Shown: piece after piece, positions 5,862-11,674 of the stretch | Numbering within the stretch: the first letter of the stretch is position 1 | Layout of the letters: each line of letters starts with the position of its first letter | Source: Bacteroidota bacterium | Lineage (GTDB): Bacteria; Bacteroidota; Bacteroidia; Flavobacteriales; Flavobacteriaceae | Reading direction: 5' to 3' | Assembly (NCBI GenBank): GCA_023457535.1 | Contig: JAEWLN010000087.1 | Coordinates: forward strand, 1-11,674 | DNA: 11,674 nt | Notes under the pieces: model-generated | The model's database searches: none | Told to the model about the DNA's origin: nothing | Seen by the model: only the letters and a program-made list of their open reading frames with translations | Translations under genes and position numbers: made by a program

Positions 5862-6359
5862 ATGAAAAAGTACACCGGCGCGCTGTTAACGGCGCTCGCA
5901 TTGGTTTCATGTTCTCCCGAGACCACCGTAGAAAACACCCCCAATTTTGCAAAAGATGACAACCCGGCATTTTTGGTCGAGGACGCCGACGCCCGGCAAC
6001 TGGCAAACGCGATCAACCAGCACCGCCAGAGCATCGGAATGCCGCCGCTGCGAACTGTGGGATTGCTGTGTGAGGAATCGGCCGCACATAATCAGTACAT
6101 GATCGGGAACCGCATCGTCAGCCACGATGGTTTTGAATCGCGTGCCCGACTGATCATCGATGTAATGAATGCCGCCGAAGTCCGCGAGAACATCGCCTAC
6201 AATTACCCGACGGCATCGGTGATCGGCGCATGGCTCGCCAGCAGCAATCACCGGGAGAATATGGAAGGCGATTTTACGCACATGGGCGTGTCGGTCCAAA
6301 CCGATCAACTGGGTAAGAAATACCACACGGCCATTTTTGTCAAAGCCGAGGCGCTGTAA
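5862..6359 (+). CDS. CAP-domain (SCP-like) lipoprotein 2, divergent signature
   Basis: A 165-residue lipoprotein paralogous to the preceding gene. MKKYTGALLTALALVSC gives a signal peptide with the lipidated Cys at residue 17, then a linker rich in Glu, Asn and Pro. The CAP pattern follows: LANAINQHRQSIGM (47-60), AHNQYM (75-80), RENIAYNYP (108-116) and AWLASSNHRENM (123-134). In this last motif the usual S-P-G-H becomes S-S-N-H; the His is kept. The end, GKKYHTAIFVKAEAL, matches the first paralogue. I start at ATG 5862 because it begins the signal peptide; an in-frame TTG at 5826 lies inside the leader stem-loop. The ligand or role is unknown. No terminator follows closely: the next one is about 180 bases downstream, past a structured region. 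Confidence 0.9.
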   Translation: MKKYTGALLTALALVSCSPETTVENTPNFAKDDNPAFLVEDADARQLANAINQHRQSIGMPPLRTVGLLCEESAAHNQYMIGNRIVSHDGFESRARLIIDVMNAAEVRENIAYNYPTASVIGAWLASSNHRENMEGDFTHMGVSVQTDQLGKKYHTAIFVKAEAL

Positions 6360-6376
6360 ATGAAAATGTTATAAAT

Positions 6377-6524
6377 AAAGTTTTGTAATTTGAAACGTCG
6401 ATCGGGGAGCGGTTGAGTAACTTTACCCTATCGGAAAGACACAAACGTTTCAACATATAAGCACGATCCGCGGGTTGAGGAAGCAACTGCTACGTAAGCG
6501 GATAAATACACACAACAAAACTTT
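6377..6524 (+). ncRNA. candidate structured RNA, three-way junction, no protein
   Basis: This AT/GC-mixed non-coding stretch contains nested inverted repeats that form one coherent fold. A closing helix of 10 bp pairs 6377-6386 (AAAGTTTTGT) with 6515-6524. Arm A has a perfect 9-bp helix, 6390-6398 (TTGAAACGT) with 6445-6453, continued by CGAT-C-GGG (6399-6406) with CCC-T-ATCG (6426-6433), one mismatch, and an 11-base bulge at 6434-6444. Arm B pairs ATCCGC (6466-6471) with GCGGAT (6498-6503) and holds an inner hairpin GTTG-AGGAAG-CAAC (6474-6487). An intrinsic terminator of plus polarity follows 10 bases later. I see no open frame of note. It may be an independent small RNA or the structured 3' end of the CAP gene 2 mRNA. 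I do not recognise the family; 6S-Flavo and Flavo-1 RNAs are worth comparing. Confidence 0.5.
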
Positions 6525-6534
6525 TAGATTAAAC

Positions 6535-6567
6535 AAAAACGACCCTTTTAACGAGGGTCGTTTTTTT
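6535..6567 (+). terminator. intrinsic terminator after CAP gene 2 / structured RNA (may act both ways)
   Basis: AAAAACGACCCT (6535-6546) pairs with AGGGTCGTTTTT (6554-6565), and the T run extends to 6567. The core GACCC/GGGTC is strong. Five A at the left side mean it could also stop minus-strand transcripts that read through from the convergent operon. Confidence 0.88.
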
Positions 6568-6583
6568 ATGTCCTGTTGCCAAT

Positions 6584-6611
6584 AAAAAAAGCACCCCGTC
6601 TGGAGTGCTTT
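6584..6611 (-). terminator. intrinsic terminator of the secretion operon
   Basis: On the minus strand AAAGCAC (6611-6605) pairs with GTGCTTT (6594-6588); two further C-G pairs lie above one mismatch, with a 4-base loop. Seven T follow (6590-6584 read on the minus strand). It lies about 20 bases past the stop of the OmpA/PD40 gene. Confidence 0.85.
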
Positions 6612-6631
6612 CTGGTTATTTAATCGCGCGG

Positions 6632-8566
6632 TTATAATGCCGTGATGATGAACTCGCTGCGTCGGTTGGCCTGGTGCTCATCTTCAGAACACTTCACGCC
6701 GTCGGCGCAATGGTTTACGAGTTGCGTTTCGCCATAACCTTTGGCGCTCAAACGCGTATTGTCGACACCGTTTTTGATCAGCCATTCCATGGTCGATTTG
6801 GCACGTCGGTCAGACAATCTCTCGTTGTATTTGTGCGATGCGCGACAGTCTGTATGCGAACGGATGTCGATTTTCATCGTAGGATATTGCTTCATCACGT
6901 CAAGGATTTTCTCGAGTTCGAGCGCCGCATCAGGACGGATGTTCCATTTGTCGAGGTCGAAATAAATGATCTTGATGCCAAATGCCTTGGCCAGGTCGTC
7001 GCCCACGGTAACGGGTTTGACTTTTTTCTCGAGCTGGATCGGGAGGTCTGTTTTACCGTCGGTTTTAGAAATGGTGATTTTCTGTTCTTTGGTTTCGTAC
7101 AATTCGTGCTCCCCGCGCACCCAGTACACTTTGCCACATTCGACTTCGCCCATGTCATAAAACCCTTTGTCGTCTGCGATGACTTCCTTGATTTTGTTGA
7201 ATTTGTCATCCATCAGCGTGACTTTTGCCCCCGGCAACACATCTCCGGTTTCCAGATCGGTTACAATGCCCGAAAGCACTTGCTCACAAACGAGTTTGCG
7301 CGTTTCCAGGAATTTGTAAATGTCGTCATAGCCCTGTCCGCCTTCGCGGTTGGAGGATAAAAACCCGCGTCTTGTTTTGGTATCGATCAGATAAGCAAAA
7401 TCGTCCTGCGGCGAGTTGGCCGGCGTACCCACGTTGAGTGGCGCCTTGAACGTGCCGTCTTCTTTGAGCCTGGCCATAAAGATGTCGAGTCCGCCTACGC
7501 CCGGATGCCCGTCGGTAGAGAAATACAGCTCGTTTTCATCGGTGATGAACGGAAATGTTTCCTTGCCTTCTGTGTTGATGGTAGGCCCCAGGTTGACCGG
7601 CGTGCCAAAGCTGTCGCCATTGATCGCTACTTTCCACAAATCGGATTGGCCCAAAGTACCCGGCATGTCCGATGCAAAATAGAGCGTTTTCTCGTCCGGG
7701 CTCAGTGACGGATGCGCTACGCTGTAGCTGTCGCTGTTGAACGAAACCTCGGTGGCATCGCTCCAGACACTGTCTTTGAACGTCGCTTTATATAATTTGA
7801 GCAACGTAATGCGGTTGGCATCTTTACCTTTTTTCCCGTTGTTGTAGTTGTTGCGCGTAAAGTACATCGTTTTGCCGTCCTTGGTAAAAATGGCCGACGC
7901 TTCGTGGAATTTGGTATTGATTTGCTTGGCGTATTTTTTGGCGTCGCTGAGCATGCCTTCCTCGCTCATTTCAGCCGAATACAATCCGGTGAAATACTGG
8001 TTGGTCCATTTGTGCTTTCTTTGGGCAAAATTTCCGGTGTCGCGCGATGACGTGAAAATTACCTGCTTGCCGTTGAACGCCGATCCGTAATCCGAGTACT
8101 TGGAGTTGATCCCCGCATCGGCGATTTCGTACCTGCCAGAATTGGCTTTGATCTCCTCCATGTAATTTTGCTTGTCCTTGAAATTCTTGCCGCGAAGATC
8201 TTCCGATGACTTTTGGTTGAACTGGACCATCATCTGGTCGGCCTTGACATAATCGCCCACCGATTTGAGCGTCTGGGCATATCGGTAATAATATTCTGGA
8301 TCGATTTCACCGCCCATTGCAAAAAGTTCGCTGTACCATTTGTTGGCTTTTTCGAGCTCTGCATTGAAATAGTAGGCGTTACCCAGCTTCATGAACATAT
8401 CCGGCGATTTGTAACCTTTGGCGGCAATGCGCTCGTAGGTTTGCGTCGCATCGATATAGGCGTACTTGGCATATTGCTTATCGGCCTTTTTGAGTCCGCT
8501 TTGCGCAAAAGTATTCGCCGTGAGCAGACCCAAAAACGATAAAAAGATGATTGCTTTATTTTTCAT
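6632..8566 (-). CDS. OmpA-family protein with TPR, PD40 propeller and carboxypeptidase-like domains
   Basis: A 644-residue envelope protein. A signal peptide ends near residue 21-22 (TANTFAQ). Residues of about 25-125 are TPR-like helices. About 155-420 hold PD40/WD40-like propeller blades, with phrases such as GQSDLWKV and GGLDIFMA. A carboxypeptidase-regulatory/CNA-B-like beta domain lies at about 427-515 (LSGIVTDLETGDVLPGAKV), and a C-terminal OmpA peptidoglycan-binding domain at about 530-644, with SHTDCRASHKYNERLSDRR and Asp573 and Arg587 as likely diaminopimelate-binding residues. This architecture is common in T9SS and gliding operons of Bacteroidota and resembles PorE-like proteins that link the outer-membrane machinery to peptidoglycan. 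It starts 12 bases after the PorP/SprF-family gene and is followed by a terminator, so it is the last gene of the operon. Its exact partner is inferred from context. Confidence 0.92.
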   Translation of the reverse strand: MKNKAIIFLSFLGLLTANTFAQSGLKKADKQYAKYAYIDATQTYERIAAKGYKSPDMFMKLGNAYYFNAELEKANKWYSELFAMGGEIDPEYYYRYAQTLKSVGDYVKADQMMVQFNQKSSEDLRGKNFKDKQNYMEEIKANSGRYEIADAGINSKYSDYGSAFNGKQVIFTSSRDTGNFAQRKHKWTNQYFTGLYSAEMSEEGMLSDAKKYAKQINTKFHEASAIFTKDGKTMYFTRNNYNNGKKGKDANRITLLKLYKATFKDSVWSDATEVSFNSDSYSVAHPSLSPDEKTLYFASDMPGTLGQSDLWKVAINGDSFGTPVNLGPTINTEGKETFPFITDENELYFSTDGHPGVGGLDIFMARLKEDGTFKAPLNVGTPANSPQDDFAYLIDTKTRRGFLSSNREGGQGYDDIYKFLETRKLVCEQVLSGIVTDLETGDVLPGAKVTLMDDKFNKIKEVIADDKGFYDMGEVECGKVYWVRGEHELYETKEQKITISKTDGKTDLPIQLEKKVKPVTVGDDLAKAFGIKIIYFDLDKWNIRPDAALELEKILDVMKQYPTMKIDIRSHTDCRASHKYNERLSDRRAKSTMEWLIKNGVDNTRLSAKGYGETQLVNHCADGVKCSEDEHQANRRSEFIITAL

Positions 8567-8578
8567 GATGTCTGGAGT

Positions 8579-9490
8579 TTAGAAGAATCTAGGGGAAATG
8601 ATTTTGTTGAAGTTGTTCAGCAACTCAAAGCGCAGGAAAATTTCGTGCGATCCGGAATTGTACTTTCTCAAGTTGGTCGTTTCATGATCGTAGGCGTAAC
8701 CGGCATACAGTCCGTCTGTGATCTGGAAACCCACCATGGCACTGAACGCGGCGTCCCATCGGTAAGCGGCACCCAGGACGAGTTTGTCGTAGAGCATAAA
8801 GTTGGCCGAACCGTCGATCTGCAAAGGTGCGCCTGCTACCACTTTGGTAAGCACAGCCGGCTTGAATTTGAGATTCGGGTTCAGATCGAATACATAACCG
8901 CCAATGAGATAGTAATTGAGCGCCTCGGTGTAAACGGCTACATTATTGGCATCAAATTCATTTTTGTTTTCGATGAAATTCGGCACCGATAAACCCACGT
9001 AATATTTGTTGCTGTGGAGGTAAACCCCTGCACCAATATTGGGTTTGAACGAACTGACGCTTTGCAGCGACGGGTCTGCACGGTTTACCACATCGAGTTT
9101 ATTGTTCTCCAGATTAAAGAAATTTCCGGTTCCCTTGATCCCAAAGGACAGCTTGGTCTGCTCGCTTACCGGAACCGTATAAGACACATCCACAGAGATA
9201 GCCCTTTCCGTAGTCGGCCCGATTTCATCGCTCACAAACGACAGGCCCACGCCCAGATTGCTTTCGTTGATTGGCGTGTGGACCGATACTGCCGCGGTTT
9301 TAGGTGCGCCGTCCAATCCTATCCACTGGGTTCTGTAAAGCCCGAAAATACTCATAGCGCCCCTCGAACCCGCGTAGGCCGGGTTGATGGTAATCGTGTT
9401 GTACATGTACTGGGTGAATTGCGAATCCTGTTGGGCAAAACTGACCATTCCTGTCAACATCAGAACGAAGATTAGTATTCTTGTTTTCAT
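8579..9490 (-). CDS. PorP/SprF-family type IX secretion membrane protein
   Basis: A 303-residue outer-membrane beta-barrel protein of the PorP/SprF family. The signal peptide MKTRILIFVLMLTGMVSFAQ ends near residue 20. The family hallmark follows at once: QFTQYMYNTITINPAYAGSR (about 24-43). The rest alternates short amphipathic strands (for example ANFMLYDKLVLGAAYRWD and DGLYAGYAYDHET) and the protein ends in an aromatic residue (SPRFF), as barrels often do. In Flavobacterium johnsoniae SprF is needed to secrete the adhesin SprB, and family members usually sit next to a gene for a type B sorting-domain cargo, as here. I start at the ATG at 9490; the GTG at 9526 would add 12 residues and lies inside a hairpin. 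Many paralogues occur per genome, so no specific symbol is given. Confidence 0.93.
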   Translation of the reverse strand: MKTRILIFVLMLTGMVSFAQQDSQFTQYMYNTITINPAYAGSRGAMSIFGLYRTQWIGLDGAPKTAAVSVHTPINESNLGVGLSFVSDEIGPTTERAISVDVSYTVPVSEQTKLSFGIKGTGNFFNLENNKLDVVNRADPSLQSVSSFKPNIGAGVYLHSNKYYVGLSVPNFIENKNEFDANNVAVYTEALNYYLIGGYVFDLNPNLKFKPAVLTKVVAGAPLQIDGSANFMLYDKLVLGAAYRWDAAFSAMVGFQITDGLYAGYAYDHETTNLRKYNSGSHEIFLRFELLNNFNKIISPRFF

Positions 9491-9508
9491 TAGTCTTGGT
9501 TTTATTAT

Positions 9509-9533
9509 CCCGGGAGTTTTGGCCACTCCCGGG
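9509..9533 (-). repeat. perfect 9-bp hairpin between surface-protein gene and PorP/SprF gene
   Basis: CCCGGGAGT (9509-9517) and ACTCCCGGG (9525-9533) are exact inverted repeats around a 7-base loop. On the minus strand the stem is followed by ATAATAAAA rather than a T run, so it is not a normal intrinsic terminator. It lies between the stop at 9552 and the start at 9490 and may stabilise or process the operon mRNA. Each arm also contains the palindrome CCCGGG. Confidence 0.6.
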
Positions 9534-9551
9534 AGTTAGATTTGAGTTTTA

Positions 9552-11674
9552 TTATCGTGATAAGTAAAGGTATCCTTCTTTGTGGTACTCCTCATAAACG
9601 CCGTTACCGTCTTTGTCGGCAGTCCAGTTCAGGATGTAGAAGTAAGTTCCGGTTGGCAGCTCAGAATTGCCTACTGTGGTTCTTCCTTCTGAATAACCCT
9701 TGAACACGCGGGTCGAGTTGTCATACATTTTGGTCTCGAATACCAATACACCCCAACGGTTGTAAATCTCTACCGAGTTGGTCGGGATACACGCATCGCC
9801 AAAGTTGTCGATCTGGAACCAGTCGTTCTGACCGTCACCATTAGGTGTCAGCGCATTTTGAACAATAGGTTCGCAGGCACCGATTGGCTCAACCGGACAG
9901 TTATCGCCGACGGTCATCGTCAGCGCTACATTTCTTGTACAATCGCCATCTGCGATGCTGTAGGTGAACACATAATCACCCACGGCAAGACCAAACGGTT
10001 TAAACGTTGCATTGTTGTTGCCGCTGAGTGCTCCGGTGCTGGCCGGATCTGCCCAGTTGCCGCCCACAGGGATGCCTTGCTGCACAAGATACGTATTCAA
10101 GTTGAAAGTAGCATCTACGTCATTGTTACAATCTGCATCGGCGCTTGCCAGTTCCGTAATGCCCAGTGCAGTGACATGAACGATTTGCGTGGCAGTAGCC
10201 GTGTTTCCGTTTCCGTCGTCGAACGTCCAGGTGATGGTATAATCGCCCACCTGATTGTACTGCAATGGATCTGTCGTGGTTCCGTTGATCGGATTGTTGC
10301 TGCACAAATCAGTTGTGGCAGGCGTCGGAACCGTGACGGAACATTGTCCGGTGATGTCGGCCAGTACAGGTGTTACAGGAGCTGTAACATCGTCCACGAT
10401 GACGGTTTGCTGTACGGTGATGCTGTTGCCGTTGCCGTCATTGAACGTCCAGTTAATGATGAACGATCCCTGCTGATTGTATGTTAATGGGTCTGAAGTC
10501 GATGCGGTCAGTGTTCCTGCACAATTATCGGTGGTGGTCGGTGCGACAGCCGTAGCAGAACATTCGCCTGTTACGTCAGCCAATGTTGGAACCGTTGGCG
10601 GCGTTACGTCGTCGACGATTACATTCTGGTTGGCCGATAAGATGATGTTTCCGGCACCGTCCACAAAATTCCAGTGGATGATATAGGTTCCCTGAACATC
10701 ATAGAACAAAGGATCAGTGGTCACGCCGGTCAGTGTCACGCCGCAGTTGTCTACGATAGATGGTGGCGTTACCGTTACCTGACATTCGCCGGCTGCATCG
10801 AGCAGTCCAGGCGCTACCGGGGCAGCGTTGATCGTCAGGGTGACGGCCGTTCTGGTCAGCGAAGTACAAGCGGTTCCGTCCACATTTGCCTGTGCGTAAT
10901 AGGTAACGGTTCCGACCGTATTCAAGATAGGGTTCGTCACAATATTACCACCTGTCGCAGCGTCATACCATACGATGGTTGCGCCTGTTGGAGCAGTAGC
11001 CGTAGCTGTCAGCGTCTGTACAGGGTTGAGCGCACACTCGGTGATGTCGCCGCCCGTTACAGGAGCTTCAATAGCCGGGTTGATCGTCAGGGTGACCGAT
11101 GTCCTGGTCAGTGATGAACACTCCGTTCCTTCTACATGGGCCTGCGCCCAGTAAGTGACTGTTCCTACGGTGTTCAAAGTAGGGTTAGCGACGATATTTC
11201 CACCGGTAGCCGCATCGTACCAAACCACTACCGCACCTGCAGGAGCCGTAGCTGTAGCAGTCAGTGTCTGGATTGGCGATTGCTCACATTCGGTAATGTT
11301 GGCAGCTTCCACAGTTGGCGCTTCGGCAGCCGGGTTGATCGTCAGTGTGACCGCTGTTCTGGTCAGTGATGAACACTCCGTTCCTTCTACATTGGCCTGC
11401 GCCCAGTAAGTGACGGTTCCTACGGTGTTCAAAGTCGGGTTAGCGACGATATTTCCACCGGTAGCCGCATCGTACCAAACCACTACCGCACCTGCAGGAG
11501 CCGTAGCTGTAGCAGTCAGTGTCTGGATTGGCGATTGCTCACATTCAGTAATGTTGGCCGATTCCACAGTTGGTGCTTCGGCAGCCGGGTTGATCGTCAG
11601 TGTGACCGATGTTCTGGTCAGTGATGAACACTCCGTTCCTTCTACATTGGCTTGCGCCCAGTAAGTCACTGTTC
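9552..11674 (-). CDS. repeat-rich surface protein with type B T9SS sorting domain (5' end off window)
   Basis: The frame stays open to the right edge, so the N-terminus is missing; about 707 C-terminal residues are visible. In protein order there are three Ig-like repeats of 84-85 residues plus the start of a fourth, three HYR-like repeats of about 70-76 residues (each with a D-C or E-C near the start and a WTFNDGNGN-like end), a linker with SADADCNNDVDATFNL, and a C-terminal sorting domain of about 100 residues. The last shows LTPNGDGQNDWFQI, VEIYNRWGVLVFE, GTYFYILNW and the terminal GYLYLSR, the pattern of the gliding-motility-associated (type B) T9SS C-terminal domain. The protein should be secreted by the T9SS and displayed on the cell surface, perhaps as an adhesin like SprB. 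The PorP/SprF-family gene 61 bases downstream supports this. Calling it an adhesin is an inference from the repeats. Confidence 0.93.
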   Translation of the reverse strand, partial: TVTYWAQANVEGTECSSLTRTSVTLTINPAAEAPTVESANITECEQSPIQTLTATATAPAGAVVVWYDAATGGNIVANPTLNTVGTVTYWAQANVEGTECSSLTRTAVTLTINPAAEAPTVEAANITECEQSPIQTLTATATAPAGAVVVWYDAATGGNIVANPTLNTVGTVTYWAQAHVEGTECSSLTRTSVTLTINPAIEAPVTGGDITECALNPVQTLTATATAPTGATIVWYDAATGGNIVTNPILNTVGTVTYYAQANVDGTACTSLTRTAVTLTINAAPVAPGLLDAAGECQVTVTPPSIVDNCGVTLTGVTTDPLFYDVQGTYIIHWNFVDGAGNIILSANQNVIVDDVTPPTVPTLADVTGECSATAVAPTTTDNCAGTLTASTSDPLTYNQQGSFIINWTFNDGNGNSITVQQTVIVDDVTAPVTPVLADITGQCSVTVPTPATTDLCSNNPINGTTTDPLQYNQVGDYTITWTFDDGNGNTATATQIVHVTALGITELASADADCNNDVDATFNLNTYLVQQGIPVGGNWADPASTGALSGNNNATFKPFGLAVGDYVFTYSIADGDCTRNVALTMTVGDNCPVEPIGACEPIVQNALTPNGDGQNDWFQIDNFGDACIPTNSVEIYNRWGVLVFETKMYDNSTRVFKGYSEGRTTVGNSELPTGTYFYILNWTADKDGNGVYEEYHKEGYLYLSR
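10164..10817 (-). repeat. three HYR-like repeats in the surface-protein gene
   Basis: Three diverged coding repeats of about 76, 73 and 69 codons. Shared features are a G-E-C or G-Q-C near the start, a TTDPLxYN-like centre, W-x-F-x-DGxGN and, in the first two, the closing VIVDDVT. At the DNA level they are clearly older than the adjacent Ig-like repeats. Confidence 0.8.
10818..11666 (-). repeat. tandem Ig-like repeats, about 255-bp unit, in the surface-protein gene
   Basis: Units, read on the minus strand: 11666-11412 and 11411-11157 (85 codons each), 11156-10905 (84 codons, more divergent), and a partial unit to 10818. The first two differ at only about eight positions by eye. Each unit begins TYWAQA and ends NTVGTV, and includes TLTATATAP and VWYDAATGGNIV. 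The array continues past the right edge. Confidence 0.9.

Noticed and set aside
6377..6524. tRNA or tmRNA as the identity of the structured region
   Set aside because: There is no cloverleaf with a T-loop GTTCRA motif and no CCA end, and the helix lengths do not fit.
6674..7360. 228-residue plus-strand frame opposite the OmpA/PD40 gene
   Set aside because: The opposite strand encodes recognisable OmpA and carboxypeptidase-like domains; this frame shows no domain and is a codon-bias shadow.
9491..9526. GTG start extending the PorP/SprF-family protein by 12 residues
   Set aside because: The extension precedes a complete signal peptide and is encoded by the intergenic hairpin.
11155..11664. 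Two nearly identical 84-residue plus-strand frames
   Set aside because: They are antisense images of the 255-bp coding repeats of the surface protein.
10818..11674. Regular repeats considered as a CRISPR or satellite array
   Set aside because: The units are 252-255 bp, lie in frame in a protein gene and have no repeat-spacer pattern.

Overview
The window looks like chromosome of a Flavobacterium-type member of the Bacteroidota. The evidence is the set of type IX secretion / gliding-associated genes (a cell-surface protein with a gliding-associated C-terminal domain, a PorP/SprF-type membrane protein and an OmpA-PD40 protein in one operon), the gene string pyrR-pyrB-small conserved gene-rnz-pdxH, Bacteroidota-like promoter sequences (TTG, gap, TAnnTTTG-like) and few purine-rich ribosome binding sites. 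Coding DNA is of moderate GC and the intergenic DNA is AT-rich.

Layout. (1) 1-1123, minus strand: a single-domain response regulator followed 5 bases later by a CHASE3-type membrane sensor, probably a histidine kinase, that runs off the left edge. (2) 1283-4926, plus strand: pyrR, pyrB, a 109-residue conserved protein, rnz (with a TTG start) and pdxH, mostly 31-37 bases apart and closed by a good intrinsic terminator. (3) 4927-6567, plus strand: two paralogous CAP-domain lipoprotein genes. Each has its own leader with a shared promoter-like block and a shared stem-loop motif whose loop reads TTTGCCCCACA (two copies before the first gene, one before the second). After the second gene lies a region whose nested inverted repeats predict a three-way-junction RNA of about 150 nt, directly followed by an intrinsic terminator. 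(4) 6584-11674, minus strand: a surface protein with tandem Ig-like and HYR-like repeats and a type B T9SS sorting domain (N-terminus off the right edge), then the PorP/SprF-family gene, then the OmpA/PD40 gene and its terminator.

How the parts work together. Region 2 combines pyrimidine synthesis (PyrB) and its probable regulator (PyrR) with tRNA 3'-end processing (Rnz) and vitamin B6 salvage (PdxH); the grouping looks like an inherited housekeeping cluster rather than one pathway. Region 4 is a typical secretion unit: the repeat protein is the T9SS cargo, the PorP/SprF-like protein is its likely outer-membrane partner, and the OmpA-like protein anchors to peptidoglycan. Region 3 is the least ordinary part. 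The repeated 5'-leader hairpins and the structured element 6377-6524 are not explained by any protein gene and are the best candidates for something undescribed.
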